Assembly (NCBI GenBank): GCA_028688905.1
Contig: JAQTXH010000001.1
Location: 973,770 to 1,037,769 of the forward strand
Source: Acidiphilium sp.
GTDB taxonomy: Bacteria; Pseudomonadota; Alphaproteobacteria; Acetobacterales; Acetobacteraceae
Direction of reading: 5' to 3'
DNA: 64,000 bases
Part shown: positions 28,101 to 37,269 of the stretch, in pieces
How the letters are laid out: every line of letters starts with the position of its first letter
Position numbering within the stretch: the stretch's first letter is position 1
Notes under the pieces: generated by a model
What the model was told of the DNA's origin: nothing
What the model saw: only the letters and a program-made list of their open reading frames with translations
Databases searched by the model: none
Program-made: the position numbers and the translations under genes

Positions 28101-30548
28101 GTGAACAAAAGCAAAACATCGCTGCCGTCCCGGTTCGGCGACTGGTTCGCCGCACGGAAGTGGATAGTGCGGCCGCATCAATTGGCGGTGCTTGCGGCGA
28201 TCGAGTCGGGCGACAATGCTTTGCTGATCGCGCCGACCGGTGGCGGCAAGACGCTAGCGGGGTTTCTGCCAAGTTTGATCGCTCTCGCAGATGATCCGCA
28301 CCCGCGCCTGCATACGCTGTATATCAGCCCATTGAAGGCGCTGGCGACCGATATTGCACGCAATCTGGAGGTACCGATTGCCGAGATAGGATTGCCGATC
28401 CGGGTCGAAACCCGCACCGGCGATACGCCGGCAAACCGGCGGGCGCGGCAACGGATTGCGCCACCGCATATATTGCTGACCACGCCGGAGAGCCTCGCCC
28501 TGTTGCTGTATAGCCCGGATGCCGCGGCGTATTTCGCCGATCTGCGGCTGATCGTAATCGATGAAATCCATGCACTGGCCGGGACCAAGCGGGGCGATCA
28601 ACTCGCCCTCTGCCTGGCGCGGCTCCACCGTTTGGCCCCGCAGGCGCTGCGGATCGGGTTATCGGCGACTATCGCGTATCCTGAGGCGATCCGCGCCTGG
28701 CTCTCGCCCGATGGCCAGGGTGTGGCGACACGTCTGGTGCTGGGCGAAGCGGGAGCACCGCCCGAGATCGGGCTGCTGATCGCTCCGGGGCGGATGCCGT
28801 GGTCGGGTCACATGGGCCTGATGGCGGCGGAGGCGATTTTACACCGCATCCGCGCCACGCGGATGACGATCGTGTTCGTCAACACCCGTGCCCAGGCGGA
28901 ACTGATATTTGAGGCGCTGTGGCGGCACAATGAAGAGACGCTGCCGATCGCGCTGCACCATGGCAGCCTCGATGTGAACCAGCGCCGCAAGGTCGAGGCC
29001 GCGATGGCGGCGGGGAAATTGCGCGCGGTGGTCGCAACCTCGTCGCTCGATCTGGGCATCGACTGGGCTGCGGTGGATCAGGTGATCCAGGTTGCGGCCC
29101 CTAAGGGCGTGTCGCGGCTGATGCAGCGACTGGGCCGGGCAAATCACCGGATGGACGAGCCCTCGCGCGCCCTGCTCGTGCCGGCCAACCGGTTCGAGGT
29201 ACTGGAATGCGCCGCCGCGATCGCAGGAGTGGCCGAGGGCGATCTGGATGGCGATCCGCCACGCGGGGGTGGGCTCGATGTGCTGGCGCAGCACGTGTTA
29301 GGTTGCGCGTGTGCGGCACCGTTCCATCCGGACGATTTATTCGCCGAAATCCGCGCAGCTTCGCCCTACGCCGATCTGACGCGGCAGGATTTCGACGACG
29401 TGCAGCACTTCGTCGAAAATGGTAGCTACGTGCTCGCGGTTTACGAGCGGTATCGCAAATTATTCCGCGATTCCGAGGGGATGGTGCATGTGCGCAACGC
29501 ACGGGTTGTGCGGCAGTTGCGGATGAATGTCGGCACCATTGTGGAGGCACCGTTGCTGAAAGTGCGTCTGGGCGGACAGCGGGGGTTTGGTGGGGCGACG
29601 CTGGGCGAGATCGAGGAATATTTTGCCGCGATGCTGACGCCGGGGGATACGTTTTTATTCGCTGGGCGACGATTGCGGTTTCTCGGCATTCGCGAGACCA
29701 GCGTGCTGGTGGCCGAGGGGGGTATTGGCGAGCCGAAAATCCCCGCCTATGCCGGGGGGCAGATGCGGATGTCGACCCATCTGGCAAATCGGGTGCGCGC
29801 GATGTTGCATGCGCGCGATCAATGGGAGCATTTTCCAGAGCCGGTGCGCGAATGGCTTGCCTTGCAGGCGCTGCGTTCCGATCTGCCCGGCCCCGACGAT
29901 TTGCTGGTGGAAACCTTTCCGCGCGGCGGGCGGTGGTATCTGGTCGCCTATTGTTTCGAGGGGCGGCAGGCGCATCAGGCGTTGGGTATGCTGCTCACCC
30001 GCCGGCTGGAGCGGTTCGGCGACCAGCCTATCGGGTATGTCGCCACCGATTACGTGCTGGGGGTTTGGTGCGCCCGCGAACCTGCGAATATTCCCCGGCT
30101 GTTCGAGGAAGATATGCTCGGCGACGATTTGGAAGCGTGGATGGCCGAGAGTTCCATGCTCAAGCGCAGCTTCCGGAATGTCGCGGTGATTGCCGGGCTG
30201 ATCGAGCGGATGCATCCGGGCGGCGAACACAGCCGTAGACATGTCACAGTTAATACCGACCTGATTTACGATGTGCTCCGCAAACACGATCCCAACCATG
30301 TCCTGCTCCGCGCCACAAGGGCCGATGCCGCGCATGGCTTGGTCGATCTCGCCCATATCGCCGGAATGCTTGCGCGGGTCCGCGGGCGAGTGCGCCACCG
30401 GCGGCTCGACCGGGTTTCGCCGTTGGCGATCCCGGTGCTGCTCGACATCGGGCGTGAGCGCGTCCAGGGCGGCAATGCCGAGGAGGCATTGCTTGCCGAG
30501 ACCGCGGCACTCGTCGCCGAGGCGATGGGGACCGAGACTCTGGCGTGA
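28101..30548 (+). CDS. Ligase-associated DEXH-box DNA helicase (Lhr-like)
   Basis: About 815 residues from GTG 28101 (MNKSKTSLPSRFGDWF...). SF2 helicase with Walker A 'APTGGGKT', DEXH box 'VIDEIHALAGTKRGDQ', motif III 'GLSATIAYP', motif VI-like 'RLMQRLGRANHR', and a large Lhr-type C-terminal region. It belongs to the ligase-associated repair set, where helicase, nuclease and ligase are thought to act together on DNA damage. An alternative GTG at 28062 would add 13 residues with no family support. Confidence 0.94.
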   Translation: MNKSKTSLPSRFGDWFAARKWIVRPHQLAVLAAIESGDNALLIAPTGGGKTLAGFLPSLIALADDPHPRLHTLYISPLKALATDIARNLEVPIAEIGLPIRVETRTGDTPANRRARQRIAPPHILLTTPESLALLLYSPDAAAYFADLRLIVIDEIHALAGTKRGDQLALCLARLHRLAPQALRIGLSATIAYPEAIRAWLSPDGQGVATRLVLGEAGAPPEIGLLIAPGRMPWSGHMGLMAAEAILHRIRATRMTIVFVNTRAQAELIFEALWRHNEETLPIALHHGSLDVNQRRKVEAAMAAGKLRAVVATSSLDLGIDWAAVDQVIQVAAPKGVSRLMQRLGRANHRMDEPSRALLVPANRFEVLECAAAIAGVAEGDLDGDPPRGGGLDVLAQHVLGCACAAPFHPDDLFAEIRAASPYADLTRQDFDDVQHFVENGSYVLAVYERYRKLFRDSEGMVHVRNARVVRQLRMNVGTIVEAPLLKVRLGGQRGFGGATLGEIEEYFAAMLTPGDTFLFAGRRLRFLGIRETSVLVAEGGIGEPKIPAYAGGQMRMSTHLANRVRAMLHARDQWEHFPEPVREWLALQALRSDLPGPDDLLVETFPRGGRWYLVAYCFEGRQAHQALGMLLTRRLERFGDQPIGYVATDYVLGVWCAREPANIPRLFEEDMLGDDLEAWMAESSMLKRSFRNVAVIAGLIERMHPGGEHSRRHVTVNTDLIYDVLRKHDPNHVLLRATRADAAHGLVDLAHIAGMLARVRGRVRHRRLDRVSPLAIPVLLDIGRERVQGGNAEEALLAETAALVAEAMGTETLA

Positions 30549-30576
30549 ACCCGGCCGTTATGGAATGGATTGGCCC

Positions 30577-31245
30577 ATGCATGCCGCCCCGATCCACCGC
30601 GCCGCCGAACGCTTCATGCTCGACCCCGCCGGCGTCGTTTTCTGGCCACGCCGGCGCACCCTGATCGTCGCCGATCTGCACCTTGAAAAAGCGTCGTCGC
30701 AGGCCGGGCGCGGGCAGTTATTGCCACCCTACGACAGCCGCACGACGCTTGACCGGCTGGCCCTGCTGGTTCGCCATTACGCGGCGGAACGGGTTATTGC
30801 CCTGGGCGATTCCTTCCACGACCGGCATGGTGCTGCGCGCCTGGCCCCCGAGGATGCCGCCCGCGTTGCCCGAATGGAGATGGGCCAGACATTCATCTGG
30901 ATCATGGGCAACCATGATCCGAGCGACGCAGCCCTGAGTGAGCTGCGGGAAGGCGAGGTGATCTTTCGCCATCAGGCGGGGGAGGTTGCGGCCGGGGGCA
31001 TCGAGTTTTCCGGACATTTCCATCCTAAGGCCCGCATCGCGACGCGAGCCGCCGCCATCGCCCGTCCCTGTTTCGTGGTGGATCAACACCGGGTGCTGTT
31101 ACCGTCGTTCGGGGCCTATACAGGCGGACTCGATGTCGCATCACCACCGCTCCGGGCGCTGTTCCCGCGTGGCGGACAGGTGTTTTTGCTGGGCCGCGAC
31201 CGGCTGTACGCATTTCCGCTTACACATGCCGCCCACGCGGCATAA
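30577..31245 (+). CDS. pdeM: Ligase-associated DNA damage response endonuclease PdeM
   Basis: A 222-residue calcineurin-like metallophosphoesterase. Metal-binding motifs: 'VADLHLEKASS' (DxH), 'ALGDSFHD' (GD), 'IMGNHDPSD' (GNHD) and 'FSGHFHPKA' (GHxH). It is the fourth member of the repair set, following the helicase at 28 nt. Start taken at the first of two overlapping ATGs (ATGCATG), 30577. Confidence 0.93.
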   Translation: MHAAPIHRAAERFMLDPAGVVFWPRRRTLIVADLHLEKASSQAGRGQLLPPYDSRTTLDRLALLVRHYAAERVIALGDSFHDRHGAARLAPEDAARVARMEMGQTFIWIMGNHDPSDAALSELREGEVIFRHQAGEVAAGGIEFSGHFHPKARIATRAAAIARPCFVVDQHRVLLPSFGAYTGGLDVASPPLRALFPRGGQVFLLGRDRLYAFPLTHAAHAA

Positions 31246-31289
31246 TGATTCGTATCGGACGCGCAACCTGATGTCGCACGGGTAGCCCG

Positions 31290-31506
31290 ATGGCCTTCAC
31301 AATCCTCTGGCTGCGCAACGATTTGCGGCAGGCTCAGAAAGCTCTGTATTCCTTTATGAAGTTTCGGGACGGACTCCGAGCACCGTGTAGGCTTGAAGTT
31401 GCGGGACTACCGGGATGTGTCGGAAACCTTCGACCGTATTGCCTCGATCGAGATGTTCGAGGCGGTGGGCGAACGATTGCGGCTTTGGCAATATTATCTG
31501 GCATAG
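31290..31506 (+). pseudogene. Photolyase N-terminus fused to a cfa internal fragment (deletion scar)
   Basis: From ATG 31290 the reading 'MAFTILWLRNDLR' is the start of a DNA photolyase (typical WLRNDLRLxDNPAL). About 60 nt later, in another frame from 31390, 'GLKLRDYRDVSETFDRIASIEMFEAVGE' (shown in pieces) is an internal piece of cyclopropane-fatty-acyl-phospholipid synthase, ending at TAG 31504-31506. Both genes often sit in one operon in alphaproteobacteria; a deletion seems to have removed everything between and after. Nothing here is likely functional. Confidence 0.8.
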
Positions 31507-31645
31507 CTGATTTTGGTGCGGGTAAATCAAAGACCTTGCCAATGGAGTCCCATTGGTCTTGTTTCCATCATGTGCGACCCTATCCTTCATGCGCCCAATG
31601 CCTCCTGCTGCTGCTGATTCAAGTCGTGGCGATTGCCGCCCGAGC

Positions 31646-32323
31646 ATGATCCCGCCTGGGGTTCCGCTACGGATTGTCGGCGATGTTCATGGCGATGCCA
31701 AAGGCTTGGCCGCGGCGGCCGCGACCGATCGGTTCATCGTCCAGCTTGGTGATCTGGTCGATGACGGACCAGACACGCCGGGGGCGCTACGGCTGATGTT
31801 CGACCTGATCGATGCGGGACGCGGGATGTTCCTGCTCGGCAACCACGATTTCAAGCTGGCACGGGCGTTGCGCGGCGACGGGGTGCAGTACGGGCCGGGA
31901 CTTGCCGCGACGCTGGCTACGCTCGATCCGGCAACCGCCTCCCGTGCCCTGATCGAAATCATGCGCGCCCCGGCGTGGATTGCAGCACCGCAAACGTTGT
32001 TCGTGCATGGCGGATTTCATCCCGCCATGCTCACTAATGCGCCGCCGGGTTTTCCGCCGGGTCGTCCGGATCGGCTGCTCGCCCGCGCGCTGTATGGCCA
32101 GACCACCGGCCGCGTCACCGGAGCGGGCAAGCCTGAACGACTGTTGTCGTGGGTCGATCGAATTCCTGCAAAGACGATTGTATACTGTGGCCACGATCGG
32201 CGCAGCACCGATGGACGACCGCTGACCTTGGCCGGTGCGATGGGTGGCAGTGCAGTGTTCTTGGATACCGGTGCCGGCAAGGGTGGGCATTTGTCGTGGA
32301 TCGACGTGCCGGCGTTGAACTGA
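31646..32323 (+). CDS. Calcineurin-like (PPP-type) metallophosphatase
   Basis: 225 residues with GDxHG (GDVHGDAKG), GDxxDxG (GDLVDDGPD) and GNHD (LGNHDFKLA) metal motifs and late His ligands (VHGGFHP, YCGHDRR). It resembles bacterial Ser/Thr phosphatases or ApaH-like hydrolases; the substrate is unknown. The start at 31646 is chosen because the family begins just before the GDVHG motif; upstream in-frame ATGs would extend into the pseudogene scar. Confidence 0.82.
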   Translation: MIPPGVPLRIVGDVHGDAKGLAAAAATDRFIVQLGDLVDDGPDTPGALRLMFDLIDAGRGMFLLGNHDFKLARALRGDGVQYGPGLAATLATLDPATASRALIEIMRAPAWIAAPQTLFVHGGFHPAMLTNAPPGFPPGRPDRLLARALYGQTTGRVTGAGKPERLLSWVDRIPAKTIVYCGHDRRSTDGRPLTLAGAMGGSAVFLDTGAGKGGHLSWIDVPALN

Positions 32324-32371
32324 CCGGTGATTCATGCGTTGAGTTGAGACGAAGTCAAAAGGAGACCACGT

Positions 32372-32803
32372 ATGAGCAAACTTACCCTTGCCGCCGCCGA
32401 AACAATCATCGCGGCCGCCCGTGCGAAAGGGCGTGAGCTCAAACTGGCACCATTGACGATTGTGGTGCTCGATGCCGGCGGCCACATGGTGGCGCTGGCG
32501 CGGGAAGATCGATCAGGGATCGCACGGGTCGAGATTGCAACCGGCAAGGCATGGGGTGGCCTCGCGATCGGAGCCGGGTCGCGCGCATTGTTTGATCGCT
32601 GGAACAGCGGTGCCGGATTTGTCACCGCGCTTGCAGCAGTAACGCAGGGACGGATGGTGCCGGTGCCGGGCGGCGTACTGATCATCAGCGGCGACGGCGA
32701 GATTATCGGTGCGGTCGGAATTTCCGGGGATATTTCCGACAATGACGAAGCCTGCGCTATTGCCGGGGTCGAAGCAGCGGATTTTACCCCGCGCGCGGGG
32801 TAG
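32372..32803 (+). CDS. GlcG/HbpS-family heme-binding-like protein
   Basis: 143 residues matching the small single-domain GlcG/HbpS fold: 'LTLAAAETIIAAARAKGRE', 'IVVLDAGGHMVALAREDRSG', 'PVPGGVLIISGDGEIIGAVGISG' (in parts) and a C-terminal 'DEACAIAGVEAA'. Some homologues bind heme or cobalamin, others act in unknown pathways. A good AAAGGAG lies before the ATG. Convergent with htrA. Confidence 0.88.
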   Translation: MSKLTLAAAETIIAAARAKGRELKLAPLTIVVLDAGGHMVALAREDRSGIARVEIATGKAWGGLAIGAGSRALFDRWNSGAGFVTALAAVTQGRMVPVPGGVLIISGDGEIIGAVGISGDISDNDEACAIAGVEAADFTPRAG

Positions 32804-32805
32804 TT

Positions 32806-34218
32806 CTATCCGGATTTGGCGGCTTTTACCGGCTTGCCGAGGGAGACGGAAATCCATGATGTTCCTTGTGGGCCATCGACCAGCAAGGCCGCCGCGTGCT
32901 TGTGTGCCAGATGATCGCGCAGTGCTTTCGGCGTAGTGACGAAATCGGGGCCGACGGCTTCGATCAGGCTGTCCGGGTGTAAACCGGCGCGAGCGGCAGC
33001 GCTGTCCTTGTCGACCGAGACGATAATGACCCCCTGAGCGCCAGGATGGGTCATGACACCAACGCCGAGGGCCGCGATCACCTCGGGTTTGGGCGGTTCG
33101 GGCGTCGCTGTCGATTGCGCTTCCGGCTTTGGCGACTTCGGCGGCACCGCGACGGTGATCGCAGCGTCATGCAGGGTACCGCCGATCTGGTAGTGCATCC
33201 GCGCCGTCTGCCCAGCCGGGATTTCGGCAAGGGCAACCTTGAACGCGTGAACGTCATCGATCGGGTGGTCATTGATCGCGGTGATCACGTCGGCGGGGGC
33301 AAGTTTGCCTGCCGAGGGGCCGTCCTCGACCACGCCGCCCACCACAACGCCATCGCTGGATTTGAGGTGCCAAGCCTGTTCCATATCTTGTGAAACATCT
33401 TCAATTCTGAGACCAGCCCAGCCGCGCGTCATCGCGCCATGCGCGATCAGCGACTCGGTGACCGGCTTGACCATGCTGGAGGGGATGGCGAAGCCGATGC
33501 CAACCGATCCCCCGGAGGGGGAGTAGATGGCGGAATCGACGCCTACGACATGGCCATTGGCATCGAGCATCGGACCGCCGGAGTTGCCGCGATTGATCGC
33601 CGCGTCGGTCTGGATGAAATTATCGTAAGGGCCGGAGTCGATATCGCGGTGCAAGGCGCTGACCACGCCAGCCGAAACGCTGAACCCGAGGCCGAACGGG
33701 TTGCCGATCGCCACCACCCAGTCACCGAGATCGAGTTTGCTACTGTCGCCGAAGTGAAGATAGGGCAGTGGACGGCCCGTATTGATTTTCAGCACCGCCA
33801 GATCGGCTTTTTTGTCGGCACCAATCAGTTTGGCGGTGAAAATCTGGCCATCATGCAGGGTAACCTTGATCTCGCTTGCCCCGGCGATGACGTGGTGATT
33901 GGTGACAATATAACCTTTGGGACTGACAAAAAATCCGGTTCCCAGCGCCTGTTCGGCACGGGGTGGCACGATGAGCGTGCCGGTATCGGCTTTTTCGGTG
34001 GCGGTTTTCTGAAACCTGCCATCGCCCGGTTTGGTCGCGGCACCGCTGGGGCTCTTCGGCTTCATCGGGTCGATGCTCTCGATATCGACCACGGCGGGAA
34101 GTGCGGTGCCGGCGATTTTCGCGATCGCCGGCGGTGCGGGGGGCGATGCAAAAGCAGTGCCCCCAGCGAGGAGCACGGCGGAGAAGAAGGGCGGGATCAG
34201 GATTTTGCGCGATGTCAT
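32806..34218 (-). CDS. Periplasmic Do-family serine protease (DegP/HtrA-like)
   Basis: 470 residues from ATG 34218 with a signal peptide (ends AFA), a trypsin-like domain with catalytic His in VTNHHVIAG, Asp in KKADLAVLKI and Ser in RGNSGGPML. Two PDZ domains follow ('GWAGLRIEDVSQDM...', 'GVMTHPGAQGVIIVSVD'). The family removes or refolds damaged envelope proteins. The longer in-frame Met at 34254 lacks signal-peptide shape. It is transcribed with gluQ upstream (5-nt gap). Confidence 0.93.
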   Translation of the reverse strand: MTSRKILIPPFFSAVLLAGGTAFASPPAPPAIAKIAGTALPAVVDIESIDPMKPKSPSGAATKPGDGRFQKTATEKADTGTLIVPPRAEQALGTGFFVSPKGYIVTNHHVIAGASEIKVTLHDGQIFTAKLIGADKKADLAVLKINTGRPLPYLHFGDSSKLDLGDWVVAIGNPFGLGFSVSAGVVSALHRDIDSGPYDNFIQTDAAINRGNSGGPMLDANGHVVGVDSAIYSPSGGSVGIGFAIPSSMVKPVTESLIAHGAMTRGWAGLRIEDVSQDMEQAWHLKSSDGVVVGGVVEDGPSAGKLAPADVITAINDHPIDDVHAFKVALAEIPAGQTARMHYQIGGTLHDAAITVAVPPKSPKPEAQSTATPEPPKPEVIAALGVGVMTHPGAQGVIIVSVDKDSAAARAGLHPDSLIEAVGPDFVTTPKALRDHLAHKHAAALLVDGPQGTSWISVSLGKPVKAAKSG

Positions 34219-34223
34219 AATGA

Positions 34224-35069
34224 TCAGAGTGAGGGGATTGGGCCGATCCGGCAAGAGATGATTTTGCGGATGTCTGCGGGGGTGGTGCCTGCGGTGCGCA
34301 GATCGCGGATTGTGGCAGCGTGATCACGCTTGGCAAGGCGGCGTCCGGTGGCGTCGGTCAGCAAGGGGTGATGGGCATAGGCTGGGGTTGGCCAGCCAAG
34401 CAGGCGTTGCAGCAGCACGTGAATCGGGGTGGCTTCGCGCAGATCGGCACCACGGGTGACCAGGGTGACGCCTTGCAAGGCATCGTCATGGGTCACGCAG
34501 AGGTGATAGCTGGCGGGAACGTCCTTGCGAGCGAGCACGATGTCGCCGAGCGGGTTCGGGTTGGCGGTGAGCCAGCCGTCGCCGTCCTCATGGTAGCGCA
34601 GAGTGCCGGCGCGGGCGGCGGCGGCGGCGGTGCGCAGGCGAAGCGCATAGGCATCGCCATGGGCGATCCGGTCTGCGGCGATAGCAGGGTCGAGCCGACG
34701 ACAGGTGCCGGGATAGATGGTTTCGGTGCCGTGTGGCGCGCCCATCGCGGCAGCGATTTCGGCCCGGCTGCAAAAACAGGGGTAGAGCAGATCCATCGCA
34801 TCGAGCCGGTCGATGGCGGTACGATAGTCGGCCATGTGGCAGGACTGGATGTGGGGCTGATCACGCCAGGTGATGCCGAGCCAGGTCAGGTCTTCGATGA
34901 TCGCTTTGGTATATTCGGGGCGGCAGCGCGACGCATCGATATCCTCGATGCGGAGCAGGAACCGGCCCTTGGCGTTGCTGGCTCGAGCGAACCCGATCAA
35001 TGCCGATGCGGCGTGGCCGAGATGCAGATAGCCGGTGGGGCTGGGGGCGAAGCGGGTGACGATGGACAT
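34224..35069 (-). CDS. gluQ: Glutamyl-Q tRNA(Asp) synthetase
   Basis: A 281-residue truncated GluRS paralogue that attaches Glu to the queuosine base at position 34 of tRNA(Asp). HIGH motif as HLGH in 'APSPTGYLHLGHAASAL', zinc site CFC...C ('PCFCSRAEI', 'PGTCRRLD'), and KMSKS-like 'RRLAKRDHA'. It lacks the anticodon-binding domain, as is typical. Start set at 35069 (MSIVTRFAPSPTG); upstream in-frame sequence overlaps the divergent esterase gene. It depends on queuosine made by the genes at 60-63.7 kb. Confidence 0.95.
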   Translation of the reverse strand: MSIVTRFAPSPTGYLHLGHAASALIGFARASNAKGRFLLRIEDIDASRCRPEYTKAIIEDLTWLGITWRDQPHIQSCHMADYRTAIDRLDAMDLLYPCFCSRAEIAAAMGAPHGTETIYPGTCRRLDPAIAADRIAHGDAYALRLRTAAAAARAGTLRYHEDGDGWLTANPNPLGDIVLARKDVPASYHLCVTHDDALQGVTLVTRGADLREATPIHVLLQRLLGWPTPAYAHHPLLTDATGRRLAKRDHAATIRDLRTAGTTPADIRKIISCRIGPIPSL

Positions 35070-35117
35070 CGGCGGACACGATGATACGCTTGGACATAGA
35101 AGCAAAGCGAGGATGCA

Positions 35118-35801
35118 ATGGCTGAATGGGGCAATACTGAACTCGATGGACCGCGCTGGGGTCCGGCCAGCGGCAGCGCGGCGAAGCAATTGGTAGTATT
35201 GTGCCATGGTCTTGGTGCGGACGGCAACGACCTGATCGACCTTGCGCCCTATTGGTCGCGCGCGGTGCCGGATGCGGTGTTCGTCGCCCCGCACGCGCCG
35301 GAGCCATTTGCGATGACCCCCCATGGACGGCAATGGTTCCCGATCGATAATCTTGACCCGGCGACCATGGGCGCTGGGGTGCGCCTAGCACGGGTGGCGC
35401 TGGATCGGTTTCTCGATGCCGAACTTGCGCGCCTGGATCTGCCGGCGGATGCCTATGCGCTGATGGGGTTCAGCCAGGGAGCAATGACGGCGCTGTTCAC
35501 CGGATTGCGGCGGCAGGTGGCACCCCGCGCGATTCTGGCATTTTCCGGCGCGCTGATCGAACCCGAGTCGCTGCCAAAAGAAATCACCGCGCGACCGCCG
35601 GTGCTACTGGTCCACGGCGAAGAAGATCCCGTGGTGACAGTGTCGCGCTCGCGGGAGGCCGAGACCGTGTTGCGGGCGAACGGGGTGCCGGTACAAGGGC
35701 TGTACGTGCCGAAGTTGGAGCATGGCATTGAAGATGCCGGGCTTTCGGCGGGAGCCTTATGGCTTCAGAAGGGCTTCGCGACCGGTGTTGAACTTTCATG
35801 A
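35118..35801 (+). CDS. Carboxylesterase/phospholipase-family alpha/beta hydrolase
   Basis: 227 residues. Catalytic elements: 'VVLCHGLGADGND' (oxyanion region), nucleophile elbow GFSQG (Ser about residue 117), Asp in 'HGEEDPVV' and His in 'LEHGIED'. This is the acyl-protein thioesterase/YtpP-like group; the physiological substrate is unknown. Divergent from gluQ with 48 bp between starts, so the promoters must be compact or overlapping. Confidence 0.9.
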   Translation: MAEWGNTELDGPRWGPASGSAAKQLVVLCHGLGADGNDLIDLAPYWSRAVPDAVFVAPHAPEPFAMTPHGRQWFPIDNLDPATMGAGVRLARVALDRFLDAELARLDLPADAYALMGFSQGAMTALFTGLRRQVAPRAILAFSGALIEPESLPKEITARPPVLLVHGEEDPVVTVSRSREAETVLRANGVPVQGLYVPKLEHGIEDAGLSAGALWLQKGFATGVELS

Positions 35802-35948
35802 CAAGGTTTTGATGGTGAACCGTCCGGCTTGCGGATGTTGCTGGTCTTTGTCATAACTCACGCATGAATTCGGCCTGCCACCAGATATGGCGTACTGACT
35901 TCCGAAGCGCGCAGTATATTGTGTCCCCGTTCTGGGACCGGTTCAGTT

Positions 35949-36509
35949 ATGCCTGACGGCGGGCAAAATTTCCCCGCTCTCGTACTGAATGCGGATTTTC
36001 GTCCGCTCTCCTATTTTCCGTTATCGCTCTGGGCTTGGCAGGATGCCGTGAAAGCGGTGTTTCTCGACCGGGTCTCGGTGCTGTCCGAATATGAGCACGA
36101 GGTACACTCGGTATCGTTCGCGATGAAACTGCCCTCGGTGATCGCGCTGAAGGATTTCGTCCCCTCGATGCGGCAACCCGCGTTCACCCGGTTCAACGTG
36201 TTCCTGCGCGACGGGTTCACCTGCCAGTATTGCCATGGCCGGCTGCCGGCACCGGATCTGACGTTCGACCATGTGATCCCGCGCGCGCGCGGGGGGCGGA
36301 CGACGTGGGAAAACGTGGTGACCGCCTGCGGGCGATGCAATTTGCGCAAGGGTTCGAAACTGCCGCGCGAGTGCAAGATGTTTCCGTACGAAACGCCACG
36401 GCGGCCCAATTCCTGGGAGTTGCAGGACCGCGGGCGGGCGTTTCCCCCAAACTATCTGCATGAAAGCTGGCGGGATTATCTGTATTGGGATAGCGAGCTG
36501 GAGACCTAG
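35949..36509 (+). CDS. HNH endonuclease
   Basis: 186 residues. Zinc/HNH core: 'CQYCHGRLPAPDLTFDHVIPRARGG' (in parts), 'WENVVTACGRCNLRKG', with Cx2C pairs and the DHV...N catalytic arrangement. The N-terminal 'LVLNADFRPLSYFPLSLW' is typical of a widely conserved chromosomal HNH family with no proven role, not of restriction enzymes. Start chosen at 35949 from the family N-terminus. Confidence 0.92.
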   Translation: MPDGGQNFPALVLNADFRPLSYFPLSLWAWQDAVKAVFLDRVSVLSEYEHEVHSVSFAMKLPSVIALKDFVPSMRQPAFTRFNVFLRDGFTCQYCHGRLPAPDLTFDHVIPRARGGRTTWENVVTACGRCNLRKGSKLPRECKMFPYETPRRPNSWELQDRGRAFPPNYLHESWRDYLYWDSELET

Positions 36510-36577
36510 ATTATCATCGGTTCGACCTGCTGCGGGTGAACCGATGATGATGGCTCAAACAACGACGGGAGGCGTCG

Positions 36578-37219
36578 ATGGCTGATGATCTGGTATTTTA
36601 CACCAATCCGATGTCGCGCGGGCGGATCGTCCGCTGGATGTTGGAGGAGGTTGGCCAGCCGTATCGCGCCGAAATCCTCGACTATGGGACAACAATGAAA
36701 GCGGCCGCCTATCTGGCGATCAATCCGATGGGCAAGGTTCCCACCCTCCGCCATGGCGATACCGTGGTGACCGAGGTGGCCGCGATCTGCGCCTATCTGG
36801 CCGATGTGTTTCCCGACGCCGGGCTGGCCCCACCACCCGGTGATCGCGCGCGCGGGGCCTATTATCGGTGGTTGTTCTTCGCCGCAGGACCGCTGGAGGC
36901 GGCCGTGTCGAATCAGGCGCTGGGATTCACCGTCCCGGCGGGGCGCGAACGGATGATGGGTTATGGGTGCTACGCCGATGTCATGAATGCAGTGGAACGC
37001 GCGGTTTCGCAGGGTGATTTTCTGGCGGGTGACCGGTTCAGTGCGGCGGATGTCTACCTGGGATCGCATCTCGGTTTCGGGATGCAGTTTGGCACGATCG
37101 AAAAAAAACCGGCGTTTGAGGCGTATTGGGCGCGGCTGGCTGCGCGCCCCGCAGCGGTGCGGGCGCGGCAGATCGACGATGCGCTGATCGCCGAAGCGGA
37201 AAAAGCCAAGCGCGGATAG
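36578..37219 (+). CDS. Glutathione S-transferase family protein
   Basis: 213 residues: N-terminal thioredoxin fold ('[20 protein letters not shown]' with Ser in the active-site position; '[22 protein letters not shown]' as the glutathione-binding block) and an all-helical C-terminal domain with '[15 protein letters not shown]'. Role probably detoxification or redox; substrate unknown. Start preceded by GGGAGG. Confidence 0.93.
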   Translation: MADDLVFYTNPMSRGRIVRWMLEEVGQPYRAEILDYGTTMKAAAYLAINPMGKVPTLRHGDTVVTEVAAICAYLADVFPDAGLAPPPGDRARGAYYRWLFFAAGPLEAAVSNQALGFTVPAGRERMMGYGCYADVMNAVERAVSQGDFLAGDRFSAADVYLGSHLGFGMQFGTIEKKPAFEAYWARLAARPAAVRARQIDDALIAEAEKAKRG

Positions 37220-37269
37220 GTTTCATCGCTGTCTTATTTCGGCTATCCGAACCGGAACGGAGAGCCACC

